Positions 39,070 through 50,640 of a DNA stretch of 59,818 bases are shown here, in pieces. Origin of the DNA: Desulfobacterota bacterium AH_259_B03_O07. Its GTDB lineage: Bacteria; Desulfobacterota_D; UBA1144; Nemesobacterales; CSP1-2. The stretch lies in the NCBI GenBank assembly GCA_027717645.1, contig JALLOG010000005.1, positions 1 to 59,818 of the forward strand, read 5' to 3'. Each line of letters begins with the position of its first letter. Position 1 is the first letter of the stretch. A program made the position numbers and the translations under genes. Below the pieces are notes generated by a model, which saw only the letters and a program-made list of their open reading frames with translations, was not told the DNA's origin and searched no databases.

Positions 39070-39250
39070 TAGAGGTCCTAAGACCTCCAATTCAAAAATT
39101 TGTATTGGCGACCCGAAGGGCGCCTCTACATTTATGAGAAAGCCGAACGTGAGGGAAAAGAGAGTCCTTATCGATAGGCGGGGTTTTCCAACCCCGCTCG
39201 CCAATACGAGACTGGAAAGTCCTGCCTATTGGTTCTCGTGCACAAGAGTT
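39070..39250. repeat. intergenic repeat region with hairpins
   Basis: Inverted repeats ggcgacccgaagggcgcc and gcggggttttccaaccccgc, typical of dispersed non-coding elements. Confidence 0.55.
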
Positions 39251-39407
39251 AGACGGGTTTTCCAAACTAATTGTCAATAGGGATTTAAATTGCAAGATTT
39301 TAATGTAAGTTTAATCAGTTACAATTGTGGTTAACTTGAAAAATGCGGTTTTTTATGTTAATAAAACCTGGTTTCACTCTTTTCTTTTCAATAAACAGGA
39401 GGTTTAA

Positions 39408-40289
39408 ATGGCAGAGGAAACTCAAATTGGTGAATTAGTTGGTATGAAGCAGCTCCTAGAGGCTGGAGTTCACTTTGGACATCAGGTAAGTCATTGGAAT
39501 CCAAGAATGAAGCCATTTATCTTTGGGAGCAGAAACGGAATACACATAATTGATTTACAACAAACGGTCAATCTTTTTAGAAAAGCTTACAACTTCGTAA
39601 GAGACATGGTTGCTGATGGTGGAGAGATATTGATCGTAGGGACAAAAAAACAAGCTCAGGGAATAATTGCAGAAGAGGCGATAAAATGTGGAATGCCGTT
39701 CGTAAATACTAGATGGCTGGGTGGAACCCTCACCAACTTTGGTACGATTCGTTCTCGCATTGACTATTTACTCGAACTCAAAAGCTTAGAGGCAGATGGA
39801 CAAATGGAACGTCTCCCCAAGAAGGAGGCAAAAGGTTTGAAGAGGGAGATTCATAAATTAGAATATTTGTTAAACGGCATCATAAATATGAAAAAAATGC
39901 CTGAGGCCTTATTTATTGTTGATACAAAAAAGGAGTATATAGCTGTTCGTGAAGCTAAAAAGCTGGGTATACCGATCGTGGCTGTTATAGATACTAATTG
40001 TGATCCATCCAATGCAGATATAATCATACCAAGTAATGATGATGCTATTAGGGCTATAAAACTCTTCACTTCGAAGATTGCTGATGCTTGTATTGAAGGT
40101 AAACACATCTTTGAACAGAAAGTACAGACAGGAGAAATCACGAAAATGGAGGAGGAGAAAGTCCCTGTAGTTGTTGAGCGAAAGGTTTTTGTATTTAAAG
40201 AATATGGTAAAGAGGAAGAAGGTGATTCAACATCTCTTGCTTACTCAGAAGAAGTACCAGAGAAAATGGAGGAAACGGAAAGTGAGTGA
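39408..40289 (+). CDS. rpsB: 30S ribosomal protein S2
   Basis: [41 protein letters not shown] aggaggt. Confidence 0.98.
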   Translation: MAEETQIGELVGMKQLLEAGVHFGHQVSHWNPRMKPFIFGSRNGIHIIDLQQTVNLFRKAYNFVRDMVADGGEILIVGTKKQAQGIIAEEAIKCGMPFVNTRWLGGTLTNFGTIRSRIDYLLELKSLEADGQMERLPKKEAKGLKREIHKLEYLLNGIINMKKMPEALFIVDTKKEYIAVREAKKLGIPIVAVIDTNCDPSNADIIIPSNDDAIRAIKLFTSKIADACIEGKHIFEQKVQTGEITKMEEEKVPVVVERKVFVFKEYGKEEEGDSTSLAYSEEVPEKMEETESE

Positions 40290-40890
40290 GATTACTGCTC
40301 TAATGGTAAAGGAAATAAGAGACAGCACAGGTGCGCCTTTTATTGATTGCAAAAAAGCCCTTGAGGAAGTTGGAGGTGATTATGATAAGGCAATTGATAT
40401 TCTAAGGATTAAAGGGCTTGCTAAGGCAGCAAAAAAAGTGGGCAGGGAGACACCTGAGGGAGTAGTAACATCTTATATTCACGCCGGTGGGAAGATTGGA
40501 GTTATGGTGGAGGTAAACTGTGAAACTGATTTTGTAGGTAGAAACAAAGAATTCCAAGATTTTGCAAAAGAAATTGCTATGCAGATCGCTGCAGCCAATC
40601 CTATCTACATAAGTATTGAGGATGTTCCGGAATCAGTGCTTTTAAGAGAAAAGGAAGTCATGAAAGCACAAGTCATTGATTCTGGCAAACCTGACAATAT
40701 AGCGGATAAAATTGTTGAAGGTAAAGTTACAAAGTACTTAGAGGAAAATTGCCTTCTTGAACAGACATATATAAGAGACCCTAAGATTAGAATCTCAGAT
40801 CTTTTAAGTTCCCTAATTGCAAAAATCGGTGAAAATATAGTAATAATGAGATTTGTCAGGTACCAGTTGGGAGAACCCATTGATGAATAG
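40282..40890 (+). CDS. tsf: elongation factor Ts
   Basis: [44 protein letters not shown]; likely GTG start at 40282 after ggaggaaa, overlapping the rpsB end by 8 nt. Confidence 0.96.
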   Translation: MSEITALMVKEIRDSTGAPFIDCKKALEEVGGDYDKAIDILRIKGLAKAAKKVGRETPEGVVTSYIHAGGKIGVMVEVNCETDFVGRNKEFQDFAKEIAMQIAAANPIYISIEDVPESVLLREKEVMKAQVIDSGKPDNIADKIVEGKVTKYLEENCLLEQTYIRDPKIRISDLLSSLIAKIGENIVIMRFVRYQLGEPIDE

Positions 40891-40896
40891 CTTACC

Positions 40897-41640
40897 ATGA
40901 ACTCTCCAAAGCCAGTTTCTAAACCTAAATATAAGAGAATACTTTTGAAACTAAGTGGAGAAGCCTTTCATGGTGAACAGAATTTTGGGATTAGTCTTGA
41001 CGTATTGGAAAAGATTTCTGAAGAGGTAAGCCAGGTCCATTCACTTGGAATTGAAACGGCAATTGTAATTGGTGGAGGCAATATTTTTAGAGGCATTGCC
41101 GGCGCAGCAACTGGGATGGATAGATCAACTGCCGATTACATGGGTATGCTCGCTACTGTAATAAATGCACTCGCCCTACAAGATTCGTTAGAAAGAATAG
41201 GTATTCTCACTAGAGTACAAACTGCTCTTGAAGTTAATAGAGTTGCTGAATCCTATATTAAGAGAAAAGCAATTAGACACCTTGAAAAGGGGAGGGTGGT
41301 TATATTTGCGGGTGGAACGGGGAATCCCTTTTTCACTACTGATACTGCAGCCACCCTAAGAGCGCTTGAAATCGGTGCCGAGGTTATATTAAAGGCAACT
41401 AAAGTAGATGGCGTTTATGACAAGGATCCACTTAAGTATAAGGACGCATCAAAATTCAAGCAGCTAGATTATATGGAAGTTTTAAATAAACAATTAAAGA
41501 TAATGGATGCCACGGCAATCTCTCTATGTATGCAAGGTAAGATACCTATTATCGTTTTTAATTTTTTTGATTATGGGAATGTTAAGAAGATCGTATTGGG
41601 AGAGGAAGTAGGAACAACAGTAAGGAGTATGGAAGCATGA
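40897..41640 (+). CDS. pyrH: uridylate kinase
   Basis: [41 protein letters not shown]. Confidence 0.97.
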   Translation: MNSPKPVSKPKYKRILLKLSGEAFHGEQNFGISLDVLEKISEEVSQVHSLGIETAIVIGGGNIFRGIAGAATGMDRSTADYMGMLATVINALALQDSLERIGILTRVQTALEVNRVAESYIKRKAIRHLEKGRVVIFAGGTGNPFFTTDTAATLRALEIGAEVILKATKVDGVYDKDPLKYKDASKFKQLDYMEVLNKQLKIMDATAISLCMQGKIPIIVFNFFDYGNVKKIVLGEEVGTTVRSMEA

Positions 41641-42209
41641 GTGGTGAGAGAAGCTTGAATGTAATAATAGAGGACGCTAAACGAAGGATGAATAAATCTC
41701 TTGGTGTTTTTGAATCTGAGCTTACTAGGTTGAGGACCGGTAGGGCTTCTACATCATTGGTTGATCACATTAAAGTTGATTATTTTGGGACGACCACTCC
41801 TTTAAGTCAACTTGCTACTATATCTGTACCTGAGACTAGAGCAATTTTGATCCAACCTTGGGATGTGAGTGCTGTATCCGACATCGAAAAAGCGATTATG
41901 CAATCGGAATTAGGCATTAATCCAACAAACGATGGAAAGGTAATAAGAATAAGCATTCCAATACTCACCGAGGAAAGGAGAAGAGAGTTAGTTAAACACA
42001 TTGGTAAATTGGCTGAAGAGTATAGGATTTCAATTCGACAAGTTAGAAAGGATACAAACAATGAAATTAAGCAAGCTGAAAAAGACCAGAAAGTGCCTGA
42101 AGATGAAGTTAAAAGAAACCTAACGAAAATTCAAGGGCTTACCGATGATTTTATTAATAAAATAAATGAAGCTTTGAACATTAAAGAGAAAGAAATTATG
42201 GAATTCTAA
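41637..42209 (+). CDS. frr: ribosome recycling factor
   Basis: [36 protein letters not shown]-type motif and [13 protein letters not shown]. Confidence 0.97.
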   Translation: MSGERSLNVIIEDAKRRMNKSLGVFESELTRLRTGRASTSLVDHIKVDYFGTTTPLSQLATISVPETRAILIQPWDVSAVSDIEKAIMQSELGINPTNDGKVIRISIPILTEERRRELVKHIGKLAEEYRISIRQVRKDTNNEIKQAEKDQKVPEDEVKRNLTKIQGLTDDFINKINEALNIKEKEIMEF

Positions 42210-42326
42210 TTATATTTCTTTATATTAACCCTTTTCCACAATTTTAATGAAATGACTCTCCCTGCAGCTTACTTTAGGGCTGTTCACTACAATCGGGATT
42301 TTATTTGTCCTTTATGATAGAATTTA

Positions 42327-42587
42327 ATGAGTATGTTAATAGAAGATTTGAGAAGTTCGATTGGTAAGCTTTTTTCGTACGTATTTGTGACATCTATTTT
42401 TTTGTTGGTAATTTCCGCATTTTTTTTAATTATTGTTGTTCTTAGATATTCACTTACAGATATTAGTAGAACAGAAATAGATTTTGGCTATTATATGCTA
42501 AAACTATTTGTCGTTTGTGCGGTTTTGTGTCCTGTTTCTTTCCTAGTTTCCAATAGATTTGAAAAGCTCAGAAAAAAGAAGGATTAA
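42327..42587 (+). CDS. small two-TM membrane protein of unknown function
   Basis: 86 aa ORF in an otherwise empty interval with two hydrophobic segments. Confidence 0.5.
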   Translation: MSMLIEDLRSSIGKLFSYVFVTSIFLLVISAFFLIIVVLRYSLTDISRTEIDFGYYMLKLFVVCAVLCPVSFLVSNRFEKLRKKKD

Positions 42588-42928
42588 AGGTATTAAAAGT
42601 AATTTCTAAGGTGGATTGCAATTTATAGTTAATAAAGTATTAAAGAAATTCAGCCATATTTATTACCGAATGTACATTTAACAAAATCGCTATTTACTCT
42701 TATAATTTAGTTTTATATTGTAGGGTTTTGAAAGTTCTATACAAATATTATCAAAAGAATCAATATCTAGTGATATCAGGTAGATAGAATCATGAGCTCG
42801 AAAATACTTTAAACTAATAATGACCAGTTTTCCACATTATTAAAAGAACATTGTGAGGTTTCAGTATTTTTTCCACAGATTATTTACTCGTACTTTAAAT
42901 TGTTAGAAAAATTTACTGATAGGATATA

Positions 42929-43560
42929 TCAAAAAAAATATTTAATTGGTATTCTATAGAATATGTCTTTATATGTATATTCACCAGTTACAACTTTTAA
43001 AAAGCTTTCATTTATTTTATCAATCTTTCTACAGAGATTATAAGAATTGAAGCTCAAATTATATAAGACTTTCGCTAAGTATCCAGCGCATTTAAAATCG
43101 TCAATTATTTCATCGTTAATCTGTTTTGAGTATTCATGTGAGTCAAGATAGCCTCGATTGAAACTTCGTTGGATTACCTCTGCAGCAAATTGTCCGCTTC
43201 TAAGTCCATAGTATATGCCTTCTCCAGTGATGGGATCGGCTAGTCCAGCTGCATCTCCGACAATTATCGCTCTTTGAGTGCTGAGAATCTCATTTCTAGT
43301 ACCTCCTATGGGGATTTGATGACCCATAAGAGTTTTGAAGATGTAACCATCGGCGTTACCTTTATTAATTAGGTATGTGTAAAAATACTTTTTTAAATCC
43401 TTCAACTTCTTTAGTGTTGTATATACACCGACCGATAGATTTCTTTTTTTGGGAGAAATCCAGCCGTATCCCTTAGGGATAACGTTAAAATTGAGATGCG
43501 GGATATAGCTTAAAATACCTTAGATATCCCTCTTCCGACATGGTAATGCTAAAAAGTTAA
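42929..43560 (-). pseudogene. decayed geranylgeranyl reductase-family FAD oxidoreductase
   Basis: Intact C-terminal part (AIIVGDAAGLADPITGEGIYYGLRSG). Upstream frame adds HLNFNVIPKGYGWISPKKRNLSVGVYTTLKK, then shifts to another frame (MSEEGYLRYFKLYP); N-terminal FAD domain not found. Confidence 0.75.
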
Positions 43561-43785
43561 TGGATAAGGGTGCTTTTTCAAAATACCGTTCGTCCTGGGC
43601 TAAGTCGAAGCGTTTACACAATGCCTTTATATAAAGATATATTATCCTTCGGTATATCTCAGGACTCAGGAAGGGCGGATGAGTTATCGGTTGGATGACT
43701 TAACTTACTTCTATTGCATGCAGGGTTGGAGGAGAAATCTTTGTTCATTCATGTGGGTAGCATCAAAATTATTTTTTATAGACAA

Positions 43786-45069
43786 CTACGGAGGGGAAAT
43801 CCTTTCCTCGCCGCCCATGTAAGACACTAGCACTTCTGGTATTGTTACTGATCCATCAGGGCTCTGAAAGTTTTCCAGTATAGCAATAACTGTTCTGCCT
43901 ATTGCGAGTCCGGAACCATTTAGGGTATGAACATATTTTGGTTTACCACTATTCTTTTTACGATATCTAATATTTGCTCTTCTTGCCTGAAAGTCTTCAA
44001 AGTTACTGCAGGAGGATATTTCTCTATATCTGTTTTCACTAGGGACCCAAACCTCCAAGTCATAAGTCTTTGCTGAAGAAAATCCCATTTCACCGGTGCA
44101 TAAAACCACAACTCTATAAGGAATTTTAAGAAGCTCAAGGATACGAGCTGCATCATTTGTCAAAGTTTCTAGCTCATCATAGGAATTTTCTGGTGTTACA
44201 AACTTTACCAATTCGACTTTGTTGAACTGATGTTGTCTCATAATCCCATGTACGTCTTTTCCATATGATCCGGCCTCTTTCCTGAAACATGGCGTATAGG
44301 CAACATATTTCTTAGGTAGATCCCCCTCAGAAAGCGTTTCTTCCCTGTGGATATTAGTTACGGGCACCTCTGCCGTGGGAATTAAATACATATCCGTTTC
44401 CGCGACCCTAAACAATTCGTGTTCAAATTTTGGTAAGTTTCCAGTTCCAATGAAACTCTCACGATGTGCCATGAAGGGCGGCAGTACTTCCGTATACCCA
44501 TGTTCAGTTGTATGGACATCGATCATAAAATTTATGAGTGCCCTATCTATTCTTGCTCCTTGACCTTTATAAAGAGCAAATCTCGAGCCTGCTATTTTTG
44601 CAGCTCTTTCTAAATCAAGAATATCAAGACTTTTTCCGATCTCTATATGGTCTTTAAACTTGAAGTTAAATTTTCTTGGATTCCCCCAACTTTTCACTTC
44701 AACATTTTCAGAGTCGTCTTGTCCAACTGGAACAGTTTCATCCGGGATATTTGGGATATTCAACAAATTTGATTTAGATTCTTCTTCTACCTGGGCTCTT
44801 TTGGTATCAAGTTCTTTTATTTTTTCAGAAATATCTCTGAGACCAGCTTGAAGCTTTTCAGCCTCTTCATCATTTCCTTGTCTTTTTAGCTCGCCTACTT
44901 TTTTTGATCCGATGTTTCTTTGGTGTTCCAGTTTTTCAACCATTCGAATTATTCTTTTTCTTTCTTCATTAATCCGGGTAATGTCTTCAAAGTCTATTTC
45001 AACCCCTCTTTCAGACGTTTTTTTCTTTACGAATTCTAGATTTTCTTGTAGAAATCTCGGATCAATCAT
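43786..45069 (-). CDS. serS: seryl-tRNA synthetase
   Basis: [30 protein letters not shown], class II motifs, coiled-coil N-terminus. Confidence 0.97.
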   Translation of the reverse strand: MIDPRFLQENLEFVKKKTSERGVEIDFEDITRINEERKRIIRMVEKLEHQRNIGSKKVGELKRQGNDEEAEKLQAGLRDISEKIKELDTKRAQVEEESKSNLLNIPNIPDETVPVGQDDSENVEVKSWGNPRKFNFKFKDHIEIGKSLDILDLERAAKIAGSRFALYKGQGARIDRALINFMIDVHTTEHGYTEVLPPFMAHRESFIGTGNLPKFEHELFRVAETDMYLIPTAEVPVTNIHREETLSEGDLPKKYVAYTPCFRKEAGSYGKDVHGIMRQHQFNKVELVKFVTPENSYDELETLTNDAARILELLKIPYRVVVLCTGEMGFSSAKTYDLEVWVPSENRYREISSCSNFEDFQARRANIRYRKKNSGKPKYVHTLNGSGLAIGRTVIAILENFQSPDGSVTIPEVLVSYMGGEERISPP

Positions 45070-45211
45070 AAGACGCCAACCCCCTTGATATTAGCAACAT
45101 GTTCAATAGATATCATCTTTGGAAGTGTTAATTTTATAAATGGCTTAGATGTGACCTACCAATTCTATTCCATTAAGTAGATATCATAGTTTCAATGGGC
45201 TAGTGTGTTCT

Positions 45212-45643
45212 TTATATATCAAACACAATATCCACTCTTAATTTATCTTTTCCAGTAACTATTTTCAAATTGTGATAAGTCACTGCTTTAATATCGGAAT
45301 ATAGTTCGTGTCTTTCTTTATCTATGGTTTCACCGTATGCTTTTCCCTTAGCAAACGTTTTATTTATCAGCTGAACTTTAAAATCCTTAAAAACCATTTT
45401 TTTTACCTCATGATTATATAGAATTTCCTGAAGCCAGTTCACAAGAAGCTCTTCATCAGTTTCTCCGTGGATTTTAATCGGGATTTCCTCTGAATTTCTT
45501 ACTATTTTCCTATTTGTGATTGAATCCATCATAGCCTTGCCGGCGTTTACTAGGAGATTCTCTAAACTGTCTCCGTATACTCTAATACATAAATCAGCTG
45601 TGTGGTTTAATATTTCATAATTCACAAACGCTAAGTCTAACAT
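45212..45643 (-). CDS. archease
   Basis: EILNHTADLCIRVYGDSLENLLVNAGKAM, VTYHNLKIV, RVDIVFDI. Confidence 0.9.
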   Translation of the reverse strand: MLDLAFVNYEILNHTADLCIRVYGDSLENLLVNAGKAMMDSITNRKIVRNSEEIPIKIHGETDEELLVNWLQEILYNHEVKKMVFKDFKVQLINKTFAKGKAYGETIDKERHELYSDIKAVTYHNLKIVTGKDKLRVDIVFDI

Positions 45644-45710
45644 GGATTTGGGTATCTAAAACATTGTCAATCCAAATCGCCATGTCTCGATGAATGTGGT
45701 TAACTTGAAA

Positions 45711-45734
45711 ATTCGCTGTAGCTTGCTACAGGGT
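45711..45734. repeat. short palindromic repeat, copy C
   Basis: attcgctgtagcttgctacagggt. Confidence 0.65.
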
Positions 45735-45779
45735 TTACACTATATTGTCATTGCTGTAGATGTTAAATAATTCGAAGAC

Positions 45780-45852
45780 CATTTCTTAGACCTTCAATGC
45801 ATCTTATCTCTAAACCTTTTAGAGAAAAAATGGTTTAAACGGGCATTAAAAA
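45780..45852 (+). repeat. dispersed intergenic repeat, copy 2
   Basis: See copy 1; contains the inverted core taaaccttttagagaaaaaatggttta. Confidence 0.85.
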
Positions 45853-46079
45853 AATTGCCAAAATCAATGACGAAAGCGTTAAGAAAAGATTTAGGGTTGG
45901 GGTTGAATTAAATATTTTTAGCTGTAGGAATTGATTTAATAAATCCTAATTTTTTGACAGCCCTTGATTTTTGTTACTTTGTATCAAGACAAAGTAAAAT
46001 AATTTAAGATTTACAAATTCTGTCCCCGAATTATGTAACATCTAAAATGACAGTTGTGATGGTATTATTTTCATAAAAT

Positions 46080-46102
46080 ACCCTGCAGCTTGCTACGCGG
46101 TT
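46080..46102. repeat. short palindromic repeat, copy D
   Basis: accctgcagcttgctacgcggtt. Confidence 0.6.
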
Positions 46103-46151
46103 ATTGATTTTAAATAATTTTAAATGAAAACTAAAAAATGGAGGTCCAATA

Positions 46152-46871
46152 ATGGTGAAACTAGAAAGGGATGTAGAAATCACTTATCTGGGTCATTCTA
46201 CTTTCAAAATAAGGTCACCGAAGGGGAAGACTATACTGATAGATCCCTGGGTACAGGGAAACCCTGCTTGCCCCGAGGGTCTAAAGAAATTTGACAGGTT
46301 GGACATAATGGTAATCACTCACGGTCACTTTGACCATATGAGCGACGCTGTTGCAATAGCAAACGAGCATAGACCAACTGTGGTGGCTATCTGGGAAATC
46401 GGCCACTGGTTGGGCACCAAGGGTGTAGAAAACTGTTCTGGAATGAATAAGGGTGGCACTCAAGCCATAGACGGGATTAAATTTACAATGACCCACGCCC
46501 AGCACAGCAGTGGAATAGCGGACGAGGATGGAAATCTCATCTATGCTGGGGAGCCTGCGGGATACGTAATTGAATTTGAAAACGGCTTTAAGATTTATCA
46601 CGCAGGAGACACCTGCATTTTCAGCGACATGAAGTTGATTGCTGAAATATACAAGCCGGAATTGGTTATGCTGCCAATTGGGGATTGGTTCACAATGTCT
46701 CCTGTAGAAGCATCCTATGCCTGTCGTTTTCTTTCTCCAAGGTATGTAATCCCAATTCACTACGCTACATTTCCTATCCTAACAGGGACCCCTGCAGAGC
46801 TAAGAGAGTTTACAAAGGATATGAAAGATATGGAGATAATTGAATTGAAACCAGGTGAGATACTGACATAG
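46152..46871 (+). CDS. UPF0173-type metal-dependent hydrolase (metallo-beta-lactamase fold)
   Basis: ITYLGHSTFKI, ITHGHFDHMSDAV, YHAGDTCIFSDM, PIHYATFPILTGTPAELREF. Confidence 0.92.
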   Translation: MVKLERDVEITYLGHSTFKIRSPKGKTILIDPWVQGNPACPEGLKKFDRLDIMVITHGHFDHMSDAVAIANEHRPTVVAIWEIGHWLGTKGVENCSGMNKGGTQAIDGIKFTMTHAQHSSGIADEDGNLIYAGEPAGYVIEFENGFKIYHAGDTCIFSDMKLIAEIYKPELVMLPIGDWFTMSPVEASYACRFLSPRYVIPIHYATFPILTGTPAELREFTKDMKDMEIIELKPGEILT

Positions 46872-47075
46872 GTTTTCTTGATTAAATCTTCGTAAGTACC
46901 CAACATTCTCTATGGTGTAGGTGAGTTTGTCACGAGGTCAAATCTTTTAAGTTTTGAATATCCAATTTTATTAAAAATAGTAAGATTAAACACTTACCAA
47001 GGTTGCATAAAGAATAAGTAATTTTACAGCTGTTCTTAACAAATAATTATAGTGCCACGCCATGGAGGAACCAGG

Positions 47076-48674
47076 CTACCTAAAAGCTTCGAGTATTCGG
47101 CTTATAGACTCAATTATCGAACCCTTAAGCCTGGTTATATCGTTAAAAATTGCAATGAACATAATAAAAATTAAAAAAGTAAGACCTATACGTTGACTTA
47201 TCTCAAGTGTCCTCTGGCTCAATGGCTTTCTTTTGATAGACTCTATTGTGAGATACAATACATGGCCCCCATCAAGCATCGGAATGGGAAATAGATTTAT
47301 AATCGCAAGATTTATACTGATGAATGCTGTAAATTGAAGTAGTGATGCTATACCACTTTCCGCAGCTGAACCAGAGACTTTTGCAATGAGAAGGGGACCA
47401 GCTAGACTCTTCCCAGCGGTTCCCAGGGAAATTTGTCCAGTAATTAATTTGTAGAGAAAAGAGAATAAAAGAACAATGACCTCAATAATTAGTTTTGCCG
47501 CTTCCTTAATGCCTTCAAATATTGCTTCAAAGAATCCATATTTTTTGAGAATCTGATCTCTTTCCGGAGTTATGCCTATTGCGGCCTGATTGCTACCCTC
47601 GATTATTTCGGGAGTGATTTTTACTACAAGTTGCTTATCGTCTCTATTGACGAGTAGTACGATTTCTTTATTGGCATTATTTCTAATTATAGATGCCATA
47701 TCATACCAATCTGAAACACTTCTCCCATTTATTGCCAGTATTTGGTCGCCCTTCTTTAGTTCTCCTTTTTGTGCTGCAGGGGATCCATCGACGACACCAC
47801 CAATCTTCGCCTCTAAGGGTTCTGCTAAGCCAACCTCTACGATTCCTTGGGAAGAAGGAGATCCTATAAACTCGATTGTTTCAATAGTTCCATTTCTATC
47901 AACAGTTACATTTAAAAGAAGGTCAGGGTTTGATTGGAACGTTATATTTAAATCTCTCCAATTTTCTATTTTCTTTCCGTTTACTTCAATTACGATATCT
48001 CCTTTCTGGAATCCTGCCTTACTACCAGCGGAATCGGGCTCCACAAATCCGATTACTGGAGAGCGTTCTAAATAGGCCGGTACAGCGATGCCAATAATGA
48101 AAACTATCGGGAGAAATATAAATGGTAGAAAAAAATTCATGAATGGACCAGCAACAACGATTAGAAATCTACTAATTATCGATTGGTTAGAAAAACTTCT
48201 GGGGTATTCTTTCTCGGAATAGGCACTTAAACCTTCTAGATTTTCAGCCATAGATTTTAGCTTTATTCCTTTTTCATCTCTCTCTATAGAGAATATATAT
48301 TCTTTTTCATTATTCGTGTTTAGAGTATTTTGGAGTTCTTTCCATTTAGTAAAGGAGCCAAGATTCAAATCATCTATTTTTATTATCTTATCGCCTGATT
48401 TAAATCCTACTTGCTCAGCTTTTGAGCCGGGGGCCACATAGTCAATAATGTGATTGCCTTCCCCGCCCTCGCCATACATCTTTACATATCCTCCCAGTGG
48501 AAGAATCGAAACCAAATATTCGGTTTCTCCCTTTCTAAAACCAAATATTTTTTTGCCGAATCCAAGAGAGAATTTCTCTACTCTTACACCGTTCCATTTT
48601 GCGACGAGAAAATGACCAAGTTCATGAATAAAAACCAAAACACCTATTACAAATAGAAATGCTATGATAGTCAT
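47076..48674 (-). CDS. rseP: site-2 (RIP) metalloprotease with PDZ domains
   Basis: HELGHFLVAKWNGVRVEKFSLGFGKKIFG, PDZ repeats, NLFPIPMLDGGHVLY. Confidence 0.96.
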   Translation of the reverse strand: MTIIAFLFVIGVLVFIHELGHFLVAKWNGVRVEKFSLGFGKKIFGFRKGETEYLVSILPLGGYVKMYGEGGEGNHIIDYVAPGSKAEQVGFKSGDKIIKIDDLNLGSFTKWKELQNTLNTNNEKEYIFSIERDEKGIKLKSMAENLEGLSAYSEKEYPRSFSNQSIISRFLIVVAGPFMNFFLPFIFLPIVFIIGIAVPAYLERSPVIGFVEPDSAGSKAGFQKGDIVIEVNGKKIENWRDLNITFQSNPDLLLNVTVDRNGTIETIEFIGSPSSQGIVEVGLAEPLEAKIGGVVDGSPAAQKGELKKGDQILAINGRSVSDWYDMASIIRNNANKEIVLLVNRDDKQLVVKITPEIIEGSNQAAIGITPERDQILKKYGFFEAIFEGIKEAAKLIIEVIVLLFSFLYKLITGQISLGTAGKSLAGPLLIAKVSGSAAESGIASLLQFTAFISINLAIINLFPIPMLDGGHVLYLTIESIKRKPLSQRTLEISQRIGLTFLIFIMFIAIFNDITRLKGSIIESISRILEAFR

Positions 48675-49840
48675 TGCATATTCTCTCCTAATTTCTTGAT
48701 TTTAGAACGTGCTATTGCTCTTGCCCAGTTATCAGTTTCAATTATTTCTTTTAGGTTGTCCCCAGGAAGCTTTTCATGTTGATTTATTGCTTGCTTAACG
48801 ACTTTAAGTATATCTAAAAATTTTAGCCTACCTTTGAGGAAAGCATCTACTGCAATTTCATTTGCAGCATTCAATACCGCTGGTGTCGTCCCTCCATGGT
48901 TTATTGCTTCGTATGCTAGTCCTAGTGCCGGAAACTTACCCAAGTTAACTTCTTCGAATGTGAGCTCATTGAAGCTTTGTGCTGAGGCATTATTGCCATG
49001 TATATCGATTCTCTCAGGATATGAAAGAGCATATGAAATAGGAATCCTCATATCTGGTGGACTCATCTGTGCAATTATAGAGCCGTCTATATATTCTACC
49101 ATAGAATGAACGATACTTTGGGGATGAATCCATACAGAGATTCTATTTGGTTCTACTCCGAAGAGCCATTTAGCTTCAATAACTTCGAATCCCTTGTTCA
49201 TAAGTGTTGCTGAATCAATAGTTATTTTCTTCCCCATTTTCCATGTTGGATGGTTTAGTGCAGCATCTAGTGTTACGTCTTTAAGTTTTTCGATAGGAGT
49301 TTTATGAAGAGGACCTCCAGATGCGGTTAATATAATTCTTTTGACAAATTCCATATTACGATTTTTTAGAACCTGAAAAATTGCACTATGCTCACTGTCG
49401 ACAGGGATAATCGTTACCCCCATTCTAGTAGCTTCTTCTGTTAATATTTTTCCTGCCATTACGAGGACTTCCTTATTTGCAAGTGCAATATTCTTCCCTG
49501 ATTTAATTGCAGCAAGGGTCGGTCTCAGACCAGATGCGCCAACCATTGCAGAAACAACAAGGTCCACCTGAGCAAATGATGCTATCGCTTCTGCACCCTC
49601 CTGGCTATGGCAAAACTCAATATTCGCTGACGGAAATTCTTTTTCTAGACTAGCGGCTTCCTCTTTATCCTTGACTGACACTACTTTGGGTCTGAATTTT
49701 ATGATTTGTTTTTTTAGAAGAGATATATTTCTTCCTGCAGCAAGTCCTAATATACGAAATTTTTCGGGAAACTTGGATATAACATCTAGGGTCTGCTGGC
49801 CTACTGACCCTGTAGATCCTAAAATAGATATGTTTTTCAA
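48671..49840 (-). CDS. dxr: 1-deoxy-D-xylulose 5-phosphate reductoisomerase
   Basis: ISILGSTGSVGQQTLDVI, ALANKEVLVMAG, PVDSEHSAIFQ, MNKGFEVIEAKWLF. Confidence 0.97.
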   Translation of the reverse strand: MKNISILGSTGSVGQQTLDVISKFPEKFRILGLAAGRNISLLKKQIIKFRPKVVSVKDKEEAASLEKEFPSANIEFCHSQEGAEAIASFAQVDLVVSAMVGASGLRPTLAAIKSGKNIALANKEVLVMAGKILTEEATRMGVTIIPVDSEHSAIFQVLKNRNMEFVKRIILTASGGPLHKTPIEKLKDVTLDAALNHPTWKMGKKITIDSATLMNKGFEVIEAKWLFGVEPNRISVWIHPQSIVHSMVEYIDGSIIAQMSPPDMRIPISYALSYPERIDIHGNNASAQSFNELTFEEVNLGKFPALGLAYEAINHGGTTPAVLNAANEIAVDAFLKGRLKFLDILKVVKQAINQHEKLPGDNLKEIIETDNWARAIARSKIKKLGENMQ

Positions 49841-50589
49841 CGTACCTTCCTTTTTCTTGTTTGGTCGCTGGTAAGTCCGAATCTCCTTTCACGATTTTGA
49901 AAATTTAAAATTGCTTTGATCAAATGTCTTCTTCTAAAATCAGGCCATAAAGTCTTAGTAACATATATCTCTGTATACGCAAGTTGCCAAAGTAGGAAAT
50001 TGGAAATCCTAAACTCTCCACTTGTACGAATTAGAAGATCGGGTTCTTTAAGATCAACTGTGTAAAGGTATTGAGAAAAGCTGAGCTCATTTACATCATG
50101 TGAAGCAAGGTTGCCGCTAGATACAATTTTTTTAACAGCATCAATAATCTCTTCTCTACCCCCGTAACTCAGGGCTAAGGTCAGGGTTAACATATTACAA
50201 TTCTTTGTCAGCTCAATTGTATCATTTAGAACTTGATTAACATCCGGGGGTAGTTCCCTCAGCCTCCCAATAGCGTTTAACTTGATCCCATTTTCGAGAA
50301 GTCTACTATTTTCTTTTATAAGAAATTGCTTTAAAAGTTCCATCAGAGCGTGAACTTCCGACTTTGGTCTATGCCAATTCTGTTCTGAAAAGGCGAAGAG
50401 AGTCACAAATCCGATTCCCAACTCCCGCGCAGCATTGACTACAGTTCTCACTGATTTCATGCCTTCTCTATGACCGCTAAGTCTATCTATCCCCTTTCTC
50501 TTAGCCCACCTCCCATTACCATCCATTATAATCGCAATGTGGTCCGGCAGATTCGACTTGTCCAAGTATGACTCATGTTTTCCTTTCAT
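49837..50589 (-). CDS. uppS: isoprenyl transferase (undecaprenyl diphosphate synthase)
   Basis: HIAIIMDGNGRWAKRKGIDRLSGHREGMKSVR, LALSYGGREEI, DLLIRTSGEFRISNFLLWQLAYTE. Confidence 0.97.
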   Translation of the reverse strand: MKGKHESYLDKSNLPDHIAIIMDGNGRWAKRKGIDRLSGHREGMKSVRTVVNAARELGIGFVTLFAFSEQNWHRPKSEVHALMELLKQFLIKENSRLLENGIKLNAIGRLRELPPDVNQVLNDTIELTKNCNMLTLTLALSYGGREEIIDAVKKIVSSGNLASHDVNELSFSQYLYTVDLKEPDLLIRTSGEFRISNFLLWQLAYTEIYVTKTLWPDFRRRHLIKAILNFQNRERRFGLTSDQTRKRKVR

Positions 50590-50640
50590 TTCTTTTGGCG
50601 TATATCACAACGGATTCACGAAGATATTTGGATTTGCCTT

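Noticed and set aside
39092-39295. 67-aa minus-strand ORF
   Set aside because: Lies inside the hairpin/repeat patch; translation is not protein-like.
46281-46760. 159-aa minus-strand ORF opposite the UPF0173 hydrolase
   Set aside because: Antisense to a clear metallo-hydrolase gene; no family resemblance.
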